This document shows positions 1 through 8,371 of a stretch of 64,000 nt of DNA, piece after piece. A program made the position numbers and the translations under genes. The notes beneath the pieces are model-generated. The model saw nothing but the letters and a program-made list of their open reading frames with translations. It had not been told where the DNA came from and ran no database searches. The DNA comes from Stenotrophomonas maltophilia (lineage in GTDB: Bacteria; Pseudomonadota; Gammaproteobacteria; Xanthomonadales; Xanthomonadaceae). The stretch's first letter is position 1, and each line of letters begins with the position of its first letter. The stretch lies in assembly GCF_001676385.1 (NCBI RefSeq), contig NZ_LYVJ01000011.1:62001-126000 (forward strand). Direction: 5' to 3'.

Positions 1-373
1 TGATGTAGCCGCCGCCCATGCTGACCTGCTCCGGCGACGGCGGCTCGCTCCAGTCGCGGCTGAAGCGGTTATCGCCAAACTTCACCGGGTTCCTGAAACG
101 GTACAGGTCCAGCGGCTCGTCTTCGGGCTTGAGTGCGCGCACTTCGCCAAGGGTGGTGACGTTGTCCTGTGGCAGGGTGGTGGAAACTTGCGCGGTGGTT
201 GCCGCCGAAGCATCTACCGGGGGAGCGGGTGCAGGAGCGGGTGCAGGAGCGGGTGCAGGAGCGGCTGCAGGATCGGGCACCGCCACTGGCGCGGCCTGCT
301 GCGCCTGCGCGATACCGGCCAGCAGCAGGCTGGCCAGGAGTGCTCGCTGCGTTCCATGTCGTGCCACAGCCAT
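1..373 (-). CDS. Secreted protein of unknown function (3' part outside window)
   Basis: The reading frame starts with ATG at 373 and runs off the left edge, so only about 124 residues are visible. Residues 1-24 form a signal peptide (MAVARHGTQRALLASLLLAG, then IAQAQ). A Pro-Ala linker follows at about residues 35-51, encoded by near-identical 12-base units at 227-274. The visible mature part has a conserved-looking stretch LYRFRNPVKFGDNRFSRDW. I do not recognise a family. The export signal and flexible linker suggest a periplasmic or cell-envelope protein. The gap to the divergent gene at 613 holds nothing I can name. Confidence 0.6.
   Translation of the reverse strand, partial: MAVARHGTQRALLASLLLAGIAQAQQAAPVAVPDPAAAPAPAPAPAPAPAPPVDASAATTAQVSTTLPQDNVTTLGEVRALKPEDEPLDLYRFRNPVKFGDNRFSRDWSEPPSPEQVSMGGGYI
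227..274. repeat. 12-base tandem repeat coding a Pro-Ala linker
   Basis: Several near-identical 12-base units (GCAGGAGCGGGT type) lie head to tail inside the partial secreted-protein gene. On the minus strand they encode alternating Pro and Ala residues just after the signal peptide. Such units change copy number by slippage, so linker length may vary between strains. Confidence 0.7.
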
Positions 374-612
374 CCACCCTGTTGGTTGCGTCCAGTGAAC
401 AAGGATACGGATGCGGGCTTCAGATTTCGTTGGCATCGGCGGGGGCATTCAGGGTGTGTCACGCATCGTCGCTGCGTGGCCTGGGCGCCGAAGTTTGCAA
501 CGAACTTCATTCCCCTCGGGAAGCGGGGTCGGCATCCTGCGGTTTTCCCGGTAAGGCCCTCCTTGATGACAGCTCCCTCCGCACGCCCGCCGCGTCGGCC
601 GGTCGCCTGCTG

Positions 613-1716
613 ATGTCGCGCGCAGCAGTACTGGTTGTTCTGGCGGTTGTGTGCCTGATGGTCATCGCGACCGCCGCCGAATGGACATCGCGTGTCCGCG
701 CAGGCATCGCCTCGCTGCGCCGGAGCAGCACGCTGCGGACGCTGGGCGCGGACGAGCACATGGCACTGGCACCGGTGCGCGCGTTGACCGGCTGTGACCA
801 TGACGACCGGATAAAGCGGCTGAGTGGCGCCTTCACCGGCGGGACGTGGCGGAACAGCTTCCCGGTCGGTGACGGCTTTCTGGGTGGCATACCCGTGCTG
901 GTGCCAAGACAGGCATGGCCCTACCTCTCGGAAGACAATCAAGCTGACGTGGTACTGGGTGAACACGTGGCCATGGTGGTGCGTCTGAATGGCTTCACCA
1001 TCGCTGCTGCACGGCCGGATGCCGCCACCAGCCGCGTCTGTGGCGAACGCCTGGAGACACCCGAAGAAATCTCGATGCGACGGGGTCCCGGCCTGCGCCC
1101 GTCCCCGCTGCTGATTGCCGCACTGGCGCTGTGGGCCGCCACCGGCGTCCCGGGCCTGCTCGCCATGCCGTTGCTCGCCATCGCCGGTCTTGCGGCCTGG
1201 CTGGGCTTCCCTCGCCGCAACGGCCCTGCGACAGCGCAGCGCGTGCTGCGGGTCCGCGGGCGCCTGCGCGCGTACCAGCGTACTGCCCAGACATCACGGG
1301 TGTGGTTGCTGGGCAATGACCGGCGTGTGCAGCTTCCAGCGGAATGGGAGCACGCTGCGGCATTCTCCCGCAGGCGCTCGATGCTGCTGGATGTGCGCGC
1401 CTGTGACGGCGCAGTGCTGGGCGCTGGCACGGCGTGGTGCCTGGCCAGCGACCGACGCCGCTATCCGGCCCCGGGAGGGTCCTGGCAACTGGCGTGGCTG
1501 GGCCTGCTGTTGTGCGTGCTGGTCTTCGGCGCCGCCTGGATGCCGTGGTCGCAGCGCCTGGAGCTGGGCTGGCCGCTTGCGTCTGGCTGGGGGGCGGTGG
1601 CATTGCTGGCGTTGGGCTGGCACGCGGTGCGGTTTGTGGTCTGCATGGTGCAGTTCCTCCGCCGCAATGAGGCGCTTGACGCGGATATCGCGCAGCGTCC
1701 GGACCCGTGGCACTGA
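613..1716 (+). CDS. IgaA/UmoB-like inner-membrane protein, short form
   Basis: A 367-residue multi-pass membrane protein. There is one N-terminal segment (residues 6-23), a soluble part, a hydrophobic double segment (about 160-195), a second soluble part and two C-terminal segments (about 295-345). The order and some local text (for example WPYLSEDNQADVV and VVRLNGFTI) resemble the first half of enterobacterial IgaA, an inner-membrane brake on the Rcs phosphorelay of about 700 residues. The large periplasmic domain of IgaA is absent. ATG at 613 is the first start followed by a membrane segment, but no good ribosome site precedes it, so the start is uncertain. The family link is from memory of the IgaA sequence and is tentative; the membrane topology is directly visible. 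Confidence 0.55.
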   Translation: MSRAAVLVVLAVVCLMVIATAAEWTSRVRAGIASLRRSSTLRTLGADEHMALAPVRALTGCDHDDRIKRLSGAFTGGTWRNSFPVGDGFLGGIPVLVPRQAWPYLSEDNQADVVLGEHVAMVVRLNGFTIAAARPDAATSRVCGERLETPEEISMRRGPGLRPSPLLIAALALWAATGVPGLLAMPLLAIAGLAAWLGFPRRNGPATAQRVLRVRGRLRAYQRTAQTSRVWLLGNDRRVQLPAEWEHAAAFSRRRSMLLDVRACDGAVLGAGTAWCLASDRRRYPAPGGSWQLAWLGLLLCVLVFGAAWMPWSQRLELGWPLASGWGAVALLALGWHAVRFVVCMVQFLRRNEALDADIAQRPDPWH

Positions 1717-1758
1717 ACGGTTCACGCCCTTCGCGTGCGGTGTCTCACACCCTGAGAC

Positions 1759-4299
1759 GTGAGTGTGGTGCCATGTGACCCCTCGCAATCCGTCCCGGCT
1801 CCACCTTCCATGGCCTACGAACTCGCCAAGCGCACCGCCGATGCCGAACAGAAGCTCGCCACCCGCGACGGCCTGCCGGCCCGCGATGGTGCCCTGCTCA
1901 GCGCTCGCCTGCAGCGCCGCTACCAGGACCGCATCACCGGCAGCTTCGCCATTCCCGGCCGCGAAGGCCGCTATGCGCCTATTCCCGGTTCGGTGCCGCC
2001 GGCGCTGGCCGCCGCCCTGAAGGCGCGTGGCATCGAGCAGCTCTACAGCCACCAGGCCGAGGCCTGGGAGGCCAGCCAGCGCGGCGAGCACGTCGCCATC
2101 GTCACCCCCACCGCCAGCGGCAAGTCGCTGTGCTACACGCTGCCGGTGGTCAGCGCGGCCATGCAGGACAAGGCCAAGGCGCTGTACCTGTTCCCGACCA
2201 AGGCGCTGGCCCAGGACCAGGTGGCCGAGCTGCTGGAACTCAACCGCGCCGGCGACCTGGGCGTCAAGGCGTTCACCTTCGATGGCGATACGCCGGGCGA
2301 TGCACGGCAGGCGATCCGCCTGCATGGCGACATCGTGGTGTCCAACCCGGACATGCTGCACCAGGCCATCCTGCCGCATCACACCAAGTGGGCGCAGTTC
2401 TTCGAGAACCTGCGCTACATCGTCATCGACGAGGTTCACACCTACCGCGGCGTATTCGGCAGCCACGTCACCAACGTGCTGCGCCGGCTCAAGCGCATCT
2501 GCGCGTTCTACGGCGTGCAACCGCAGTTCATCCTGTGCTCGGCCACCATCGGCAATCCGCAGGCGCATGCCGAAGCGCTGATCGAGGCGCCGGTCACCGC
2601 CATCACCGAATCCGGCGCGCCCAGCGGGCCGAAACAGGTGCTGCTGTGGAACCCACCGGTGATCAATCCGGACCTGGGCCTGCGCGCTTCGGCGCGCTCG
2701 CAGAGCAACCGCATCGCGCGCATCGCGATCAAGTCCGGGCTGAAGACCCTGGTGTTCGCGCAGACGCGGCTGATGGTCGAGGTGCTGACCAAGTACCTGA
2801 AGGACATCTTCGACCACGACCCACGCAAGCCGCCCCGCATCCGCGCCTACCGCGGCGGCTACCTGCCCACCGAACGCCGCGAGACCGAGCGCGCGATGCG
2901 TGCCGGCAACATCGACGGCATCGTCAGCACCTCGGCGCTGGAACTGGGCGTGGATATCGGCAGCCTCGACGTGGTCATCCTCAACGGCTACCCGGGCAGC
3001 GTGGCCGCCACGTGGCAGCGCTTCGGCCGCGCCGGCCGCCGCCAGCAGCCGGCGCTGGGGGTGATGGTGGCCAGCTCGCAACCGCTGGACCAGTACGTGG
3101 TGCGGCATCCGGACTTCTTCGCCGAAGCCTCGCCCGAACATGCGCGCATTGCGCCGGACCAGCCGCTGATCCTGTTCGACCACATCCGTTGCGCGGCGTT
3201 CGAGCTGCCGTTCCGGGTCGGCGATGGCTTCGGCCCGATCGACCCGGAAGTGTTCCTGGAAGCGCTGGCCGAAACCGAGGTGATCCACCGCGAAGGCGAA
3301 CGCTGGGAATGGATCGCCGACAGTTATCCCGCCAACGCGGTGAGCCTGCGCGCGGTGGCCGACGGCAACTTCGTGGTGGTCGACCGCAGCGACGGCCGCC
3401 AGCAGATCATCGCCGAAGTCGATTACTCCGCCGCTGCGCTCACCCTGTACGAAGGCGCCATCCACATGGTGCAGTCCACCCCGTACCAGGTGGAGACGCT
3501 GGACTGGGACGGCCGCAAGGCCTACGTCACCCGCACGCATGTGGATTACTACACCGACAGCATCGACTTCACCCGGCTCAAGGTGCTGGACCGTTTCGAC
3601 GGTGGCGTAGCCGGCCGTGGTGATTCGCACCATGGCGAAGTGCATGTGGTGCGGCGCGTGGCCGGCTACAAGAAGATCCGCTACTACACCCACGAGAACA
3701 TCGGCTATGGGCCGGTGAACCTGCCCGACCAGGAACTGCATACCACCGCGGTGTGGTGGCAGCTGCCACAGGCGCTGCTGCTGCGCGCCTTCGCCAGCAA
3801 GCAGGATGCGCTGGATGGTTTCCTCGGCGCGGCGTATGCACTGCACATCGTCGCCACCGTGGCGGTGATGGCCGATGCGCGCGACCTGCAGAAGTCGGTC
3901 GGCAACGGCGATGGCTCCTGGTTTGCAATCGCCGACCAGGGCGGGCGAGGCCAGCTGCGCGGCAGCGAGGGTGATCCCGGTGCAGTGGAGCTGCTGCAGG
4001 AGTTCGTGCCCACGGTCTATCTGTACGACAACTTCCCGGGCGGCGTCGGCCTCAGCGAGCCGCTGTGGCAGCGCCAGGCCGAACTGGTGCAGCGCGCGCG
4101 CGAACTGGTGCAGCGCTGCGACTGCAAGGCCGGCTGCCCGGCCTGCGTTGGCCCGGTACTGGCGGCGCAGGAAGAAGATGAGACCTCGCCACGTGCGCTC
4201 GCGCTGCGCGTGCTCGACCTGTTCGACGCCGACGCCTGCCAGCACGTGCCCGACGCAGTGGTGAGCACGCGCGAGCCGATGGAGCTGCTGGTACCGTGA
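1759..4299 (+). CDS. mrfA: DEAD/DEAH-box helicase MrfA (YprA) with DUF1998
   Basis: An 846-residue superfamily 2 helicase. Walker A is TPTASGKS at about residues 116-123, the DEVH box lies near residue 225, and a C-terminal helicase domain contains SALELGVDIG and QRFGRAGRR. The C-terminal DUF1998 region ends in a four-cysteine cluster, CDCKAGCPAC, near residue 788. In Bacillus subtilis MrfA works with the exonuclease MrfB in excision repair of mitomycin C damage; that role is inferred here from the domain order and from the mrfB-like gene that overlaps its stop by four bases (GTGA). The start is GTG at 1759; ATG at 1810 is an alternative that would remove 17 residues. It is longer than the Bacillus protein at its N-terminus. 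Confidence 0.88.
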   Translation: MSVVPCDPSQSVPAPPSMAYELAKRTADAEQKLATRDGLPARDGALLSARLQRRYQDRITGSFAIPGREGRYAPIPGSVPPALAAALKARGIEQLYSHQAEAWEASQRGEHVAIVTPTASGKSLCYTLPVVSAAMQDKAKALYLFPTKALAQDQVAELLELNRAGDLGVKAFTFDGDTPGDARQAIRLHGDIVVSNPDMLHQAILPHHTKWAQFFENLRYIVIDEVHTYRGVFGSHVTNVLRRLKRICAFYGVQPQFILCSATIGNPQAHAEALIEAPVTAITESGAPSGPKQVLLWNPPVINPDLGLRASARSQSNRIARIAIKSGLKTLVFAQTRLMVEVLTKYLKDIFDHDPRKPPRIRAYRGGYLPTERRETERAMRAGNIDGIVSTSALELGVDIGSLDVVILNGYPGSVAATWQRFGRAGRRQQPALGVMVASSQPLDQYVVRHPDFFAEASPEHARIAPDQPLILFDHIRCAAFELPFRVGDGFGPIDPEVFLEALAETEVIHREGERWEWIADSYPANAVSLRAVADGNFVVVDRSDGRQQIIAEVDYSAAALTLYEGAIHMVQSTPYQVETLDWDGRKAYVTRTHVDYYTDSIDFTRLKVLDRFDGGVAGRGDSHHGEVHVVRRVAGYKKIRYYTHENIGYGPVNLPDQELHTTAVWWQLPQALLLRAFASKQDALDGFLGAAYALHIVATVAVMADARDLQKSVGNGDGSWFAIADQGGRGQLRGSEGDPGAVELLQEFVPTVYLYDNFPGGVGLSEPLWQRQAELVQRARELVQRCDCKAGCPACVGPVLAAQEEDETSPRALALRVLDLFDADACQHVPDAVVSTREPMELLVP

Positions 4300-5318
4300 G
4301 CCTGAGCTTGGACAAGCTGCGCCTGCTGCGGAAGCAGGCTGGCGACCCGAAAGCAGCCCCGCCGGCGGCGCCGGACGTGCCCGCTGCAGCGCCGGCACCG
4401 GTGGCTGCCAACGATGCGCGGCAGCCACCGGCCGAACGTTCGGTGTTCGCCTGGGTCGAGCAGGAAATCCGCCACAAGCCGACCGGCACAGCCGCGCCCG
4501 TACTGGCACCGGCAGCGCTGCGCCGGCCGGAAGTGGGCAGCCTGCATCGCCTGCTCGGCCTGCGCTCGCATGGTGGAGCCGCACCGCCACGGGCCAGTGC
4601 CCAGGATCGCCAGCTTCCCGGTGAGGAAATCGCGCCGGGCCTGTTCCTGATCGAATCGTTGCAGCCGCAGCCGATCCCGGCCACGCCGCTGTCGCTGGCC
4701 TTCGCCAAGCGGGAAGACCAGCACGTGGCCGCACGCGACCTGCTGTTCTTCGATACCGAAACCACCGGCCTGGCCGGCGGCACCGGCACCCGTGCCTTCA
4801 TGATCGGCGCCGCAGACTGGCACACGTGCCCGCAACGCGGCGACGGCCTGCGCGTCCGCCAGCTGCTGATGTCGACGATGGCCGCCGAAGAGGCCATGCT
4901 TGCCACCTTCGCCAGCTGGCTGCAGCCGTCCACTGTGTTCTGCAGCTACAACGGCCGCAGTTACGATGCGCCGCTGCTGAAAGCGCGTTACCGGCTGGCC
5001 CGCCAACGCTGCCCGATCACCGCTCTGGATCACATCGACCTGCTCTATCCCACCCGTCGCCGTTATCGCGGCACGTGGGAGAACTGCAAGCTGTCCACCA
5101 TCGAGCGGCAATTGCTGCGCGTGGTCCGCGAGGACGACCTGCCCGGTTCGGAAGCACCCGGTGCATGGCTGCGCTTCCTGCGTGGCGGCGACGCGGTGAA
5201 CCTGCGCCGGGTGGCCGAGCACAACCACCAAGACGTGGTGACCCTGGCCCTGTTGCTGCAGCGGCTGGTGCGCGAGGAGCAACGCGAGCGCGAGACGCTG
5301 GCGCTGGTCGGGCAGTAG
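4296..5318 (+). CDS. mrfB: DEDD-type exonuclease MrfB (YprB), RNase H fold
   Basis: A 340-residue protein. The N-terminal 140 residues are Ala/Pro-rich and probably disordered. The nuclease core starts near residue 148 with FFDTETTGL (first two acidic ligands), continues with CSYNGRSYDAPLL (third), and ends with EHNHQDVVTLALLL (final Asp and the His/Tyr-type position). These are the ExoI, ExoII and ExoIII motifs of DEDD 3'-5' exonucleases. The GTG start overlaps the mrfA stop codon, so the two are translationally coupled. Known MrfB digests damaged DNA after MrfA acts. Function in this organism is inferred from the pair. Confidence 0.85.
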   Translation: MSLSLDKLRLLRKQAGDPKAAPPAAPDVPAAAPAPVAANDARQPPAERSVFAWVEQEIRHKPTGTAAPVLAPAALRRPEVGSLHRLLGLRSHGGAAPPRASAQDRQLPGEEIAPGLFLIESLQPQPIPATPLSLAFAKREDQHVAARDLLFFDTETTGLAGGTGTRAFMIGAADWHTCPQRGDGLRVRQLLMSTMAAEEAMLATFASWLQPSTVFCSYNGRSYDAPLLKARYRLARQRCPITALDHIDLLYPTRRRYRGTWENCKLSTIERQLLRVVREDDLPGSEAPGAWLRFLRGGDAVNLRRVAEHNHQDVVTLALLLQRLVREEQRERETLALVGQ

Positions 5319-5380
5319 GCGTTGACGCGGCCTGACGGTGGCAGCGGTGACACTGCCGCCACCATCCACGCCTGGAGCCG

Positions 5381-5698
5381 ATGATGCGCCTCAACCCCCT
5401 TGTCCTGCTCGCCATCCTGCCCTTGGCCGCCTGCAGCCACGCCGGCAGCAGCACCGCCCACGATCCCGCGCCGGCGCCAGTGGCCGATGCCGGGCACGAA
5501 TGCAGACCGGAGGCGCTGGAAGCCTTCACCGGCCAGACCGCCGATGAAGCCACGATCAGGAAGCTGGTGGCCGCCAGCGGCGCACGCGGTGCACGCGTGG
5601 TCAAACCGGGCATGGCGGTGACCATGGACTTCCGGCAGGACCGCGTGACCGTGCAGGTGGACGCGCAGAACCGCATCGAGCGCGCCAGCTGCGGTTGA
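5381..5698 (+). CDS. I78-family peptidase inhibitor-like lipoprotein
   Basis: A 105-residue lipoprotein precursor. The lipobox LAAC puts the acylated Cys at about residue 18, followed by a Pro/Ala linker. The C-terminal 65 residues show the I78 pattern: a Cys early in the domain, then Gly-Gln, an Arg-Val/Pro-Gly turn (ARVVKPGMAVTMDFRQDRV), and a final Cys-Gly. I78 proteins resemble potato inhibitor I and block serine proteases. GGAG at 5374-5377 precedes ATG 5381. It is one of three I78-type genes in this window; the others are at 11803 and 13254. Confidence 0.8.
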   Translation: MMRLNPLVLLAILPLAACSHAGSSTAHDPAPAPVADAGHECRPEALEAFTGQTADEATIRKLVAASGARGARVVKPGMAVTMDFRQDRVTVQVDAQNRIERASCG

Positions 5699-5706
5699 TC
5701 GACCCG

Positions 5707-5763
5707 GGTAGTGCCGGCCGCTGGCCGGCTCCTCCCCATCACCGGCCAGCGGCCGGCCCTACC
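5707..5763. repeat. SMAG/REP palindrome pair (inverted)
   Basis: Two GTAG-headed palindromes face each other: GTAGTGCCGGCC...GGCCGGC at 5708-5729 and its inverse ending CCTAC at 5742-5762. They lie between convergent genes and may also act as a transcription stop. The GTAG head and inverted pairing match the SMAG repeats of Stenotrophomonas, which are mobilised by RAYT transposases. Confidence 0.85.
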
Positions 5764-5765
5764 GA

Positions 5766-7739
5766 TCAGAGTCGTTCGGCCTTTCCGCTGGCCAGTGCGC
5801 GGGCAATCACCTCCTGCGCACGCTGCGTTGCCTGTGCGTGGAGGCGTGCCTGGCGTTCGCCGAGCGCGGCCTGCTGGCTGCCCAGCGCCGCTTGGCGGCT
5901 GGCCAGTTCAGACTGCTGGCTGGCCAGCCGCTGCATGTCGCGGGTGCGGCCGGCCTGCGCGGCATCGCTACGGGCTTCCTGCATCGCGCGGCGTGCCTCT
6001 GCCGCGGCCTCACGTGCGGCCTCACGCGCAATGGCGGCATCGTCGGTCGCGCCCCGCGCCGCCTTCGCCGCTTCCGCAGCGGCCTCACGGTTGATGTCGT
6101 GGCTGGCCATCGCACTGCGTGCTGCCTCGGCGGCCATCAAAGCGATGCGGCGTGCTTCCTCGCCCTGCAGCCGGCCCATCTCGCCCATCTGCCTGCCGAG
6201 TTCACCCTGCTGGCGGCCCAGCGCACTCTGCTGACGGCCCAGTTCGCTCTGTTGGCGGCCCAGATCCACCGCACCACGGTAGGCGCGCTGCAGGGTCTGG
6301 ATCAGCATCTGATCACGCACCACATAGCGCGTGTCGCCCTGGCGGAACCACAGCGCCGGCCCTTTGCCGAGCTGGCTGCGGGCCCGCTTCACATCATCGA
6401 TGCCGCCACTGGCAAAGGTCGAATCACCATCGACCAGCACGAAGGCCTGCGGTGGCGGCGTGCCCAGGTCCAGGCGGCCATAGTTGGTGATGGAGGTGCC
6501 GTCACGGGTGTCGTCGATGCCGGTGGGATCGTCGATGCCCGCCACGTCGGCATCCTCGGGATCCGTGGGTTCTTCGGCATCGACCGGCTCGGCGGGCGCT
6601 GCGGGGGCAGCCGGCACTGCCGGTGCGCGTGCCGGCAGCGGAGGAGCCGGCGGTGCCTCCGGCACGGGCGGCTTTGGCGGCACGGCCCATGGGGCCACCG
6701 GAGGCGCCGGCGGAGGTGGCGGCACCGGCGCCGCGACCAGTCGCATCGGCGCTACGCCGAACAGCAGAACCGCGCTGGTCAGTGCCATCGCCAGCAGGCG
6801 CGGGCAGGCCCGGCGCGGCTGCAGCGAGAGCAGGCGGCGCTTGAGGCTGGTGGTGCTCGGCGCAGCACTGGCCACGCCCAGGTGCGGCTGCGGTGCCACC
6901 CCCAGTTGCAGCAACAGGCGGCCGTAGGCCTGGCGGCTGGCGCCGTGCTGCCCGACCACCGCCGCGTCCACCGCTTCCTCGCGCGCCTGTGCGTATTCGC
7001 GCACCGACAGGCGCAGCAGCGGGTGGAAGAAGAACAGGTGCTGGGCCAGTGCGGGCATCAGGCCCCACTGCAGGTCACGCCGCTGCAGGTGCTGCAGTTC
7101 GTGAGTGAGGGCCAGGTCCAGCGCGTCGCCCTGCAGGGCGTTGTCGCCGGCCGGCAGCAGCAGCACCGGACGGAACGGCCCCACCAGCTGCGGTGCATCC
7201 ACCTGCGTACTCATCCACAGCCGCGGTGCGCGGCGCAGCCCATGCGCGTCCGAGGCCAGCTGCAGCGCCTGCACCAGCGCTGCGTCTTCGCAGGGACGCG
7301 CAGTGGCCAGCAGCGCGCGGCAGCGGCGCCACTCACCGACGGTACGCAGGGCCATCAACAGCACACCGGACATCCACAGCGCAGCCAGGGCCACCGCCCA
7401 CCAGGCCACCGCCGGCACGTCCGCCGCAGGCGTCGGCATCGCGGCCAACAGCTGCGTCGCAGCTTCCGGCGCCAGCGGCTGGACCGTATCGGCGGCCACA
7501 CCGGTCGTGGTCATCGCCACCGCCTGCGGCGCCGGCAGCCACGCCAGCTGCAGCGGCTGGCGCCAGAACAGGCCCAGCACGGCCTGCAGCGAAACCAGCC
7601 ACCACAGGCGGCAGCGGGTGGCCGCCGGCAGTGACGGCAGCACGCGGCACACGCCGTATACCAGCGCCACCAACAGCACGGTCTGCAGGCTGGTCCAGCC
7701 GAGCCGTTCCAGCATCGGGATCAGCATCGTGGTATCCAT
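5766..7739 (-). CDS. M56-family membrane metalloprotease (BlaR1-like) with coiled-coil C-terminus
   Basis: A 657-residue integral membrane protein. It has hydrophobic segments at about 15-34, 44-58 and 110-133, then a cytoplasmic zinc protease motif HELQH near residue 213, then another membrane segment near 313-330. In BlaR1/MecR1 the outside C-terminal domain is a penicillin-binding sensor. Here it is replaced by a Pro-rich stretch (about 335-375), an acidic stretch, a short domain, and a long Ala/Gln/Arg coiled coil (about 490-657) with heptads such as LGRQQSE. It sits three bases after the BlaI-type repressor gene, so it is most likely the anti-repressor that triggers repressor removal. 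The signal it senses is unknown; beta-lactam sensing is unlikely. Confidence 0.85.
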   Translation of the reverse strand: MDTTMLIPMLERLGWTSLQTVLLVALVYGVCRVLPSLPAATRCRLWWLVSLQAVLGLFWRQPLQLAWLPAPQAVAMTTTGVAADTVQPLAPEAATQLLAAMPTPAADVPAVAWWAVALAALWMSGVLLMALRTVGEWRRCRALLATARPCEDAALVQALQLASDAHGLRRAPRLWMSTQVDAPQLVGPFRPVLLLPAGDNALQGDALDLALTHELQHLQRRDLQWGLMPALAQHLFFFHPLLRLSVREYAQAREEAVDAAVVGQHGASRQAYGRLLLQLGVAPQPHLGVASAAPSTTSLKRRLLSLQPRRACPRLLAMALTSAVLLFGVAPMRLVAAPVPPPPPAPPVAPWAVPPKPPVPEAPPAPPLPARAPAVPAAPAAPAEPVDAEEPTDPEDADVAGIDDPTGIDDTRDGTSITNYGRLDLGTPPPQAFVLVDGDSTFASGGIDDVKRARSQLGKGPALWFRQGDTRYVVRDQMLIQTLQRAYRGAVDLGRQQSELGRQQSALGRQQGELGRQMGEMGRLQGEEARRIALMAAEAARSAMASHDINREAAAEAAKAARGATDDAAIAREAAREAAAEARRAMQEARSDAAQAGRTRDMQRLASQQSELASRQAALGSQQAALGERQARLHAQATQRAQEVIARALASGKAERL

Positions 7740-7742
7740 GGC

Positions 7743-8129
7743 TCAGCCCTCGTTGCGGCGCGACTGGAGCTGGGCGACCAGCGCTTCCAGCTCGGCCAGC
7801 TCGTTGTCGCTGACCTGCTGGCGCTGCGACAGGTAGGCCACGAACGGCGACACCGAGCCCTGCAGGGTGTTGTCGACGAACTGGGCCACGGCGCCCTGCA
7901 GCACGCTTTCCGGGCCACGGGTGGCGTGGTAGCGGTAGACGCCGTCCCGCTGCTCGCGCTGAAGATAGCCCTTCGCGCGCAGCCGCTCCATCATCGTCAG
8001 CACGGTGGAACGAGCCAGGCCACGCGCCTCGCCATAGCCGCAGGCGACCTCGCCGACGCTGGCCGGCGCATGTTCATCGATGTACTGCAGCAGGGCCAGT
8101 TCCTGGTCCCCGATCGTCTTGCCTCGCAT
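7743..8129 (-). CDS. BlaI/MecI/CopY-family transcriptional repressor
   Basis: A 128-residue winged-helix repressor. The N-terminal DNA-binding part includes LARSTVLTMMERLRAKGYL, the recognition helix and wing region typical of BlaI; the C-terminal half is the dimerisation helix pair. In this family the partner M56 protease leads to cleavage of the repressor. The ATG at 8129 follows AAGGGAGT; longer reading of the frame upstream would run through the operator and is rejected. Two BlaI-type operator boxes lie 15-58 bases upstream, so the pair is probably autoregulated. Confidence 0.9.
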   Translation of the reverse strand: MRGKTIGDQELALLQYIDEHAPASVGEVACGYGEARGLARSTVLTMMERLRAKGYLQREQRDGVYRYHATRGPESVLQGAVAQFVDNTLQGSVSPFVAYLSQRQQVSDNELAELEALVAQLQSRRNEG

Positions 8130-8142
8130 GACAGCACTCCCT

Positions 8143-8187
8143 TGACTACACGTGTCGTCACTGTCCGCGTGACGACAGTTGTAGTCA
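8143..8187 (-). promoter_or_regulatory. Double BlaI-type operator
   Basis: Two 16-base dyads, GACTACAcgTGTCGTC (8144-8159) and GACGACAgtTGTAGTC (8171-8186), fit the BlaI/MecI pattern TACA-N2-TGTA with one change each. Their centres are 27 bases apart, and the whole 45-base block is itself an almost perfect inverted repeat. On the minus strand TTGACT at the outer edge could be the -35 of the repressor promoter, so binding would block transcription. The divergent gene at 8372 lies 185 bases away on the other side and could also respond. Confidence 0.8.
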
Positions 8188-8371
8188 ACCCCCCGGAAGT
8201 CACGGGCCGACGAACGGTAGGGGTTCAAGCGCAGCATCCCCCGCCTCTTTCTGCACAGCGTTCCCTGGCGCCCCCTTCCGCCGGGCGCGTGCATCCCGGT
8301 CGGGCAGGCCGATCCGATAGAGTTGGCCCTGGCGACGAGCCTTCTCTTCTCCATCTTCAGGAATCGCATGC

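Noticed and set aside
227..274. Short regular repeats as a possible CRISPR array
   Set aside because: The 12-base units have no spacers and encode a Pro-Ala linker in frame.
169..612. Upstream extension of the IgaA-like frame to 169
   Set aside because: It would run through the divergent secreted-protein gene and its repeats; the membrane start at 613 is more sensible.
1294..4734. Open frame of 1146 codons on the minus strand
   Set aside because: It runs opposite mrfA and has no domain sense; long empty frames are common opposite GC-rich genes.
5766..8129. Beta-lactamase induction system (blaI-blaR1) proper
   Set aside because: No penicillin-binding sensor domain in the protease and no beta-lactamase gene nearby.
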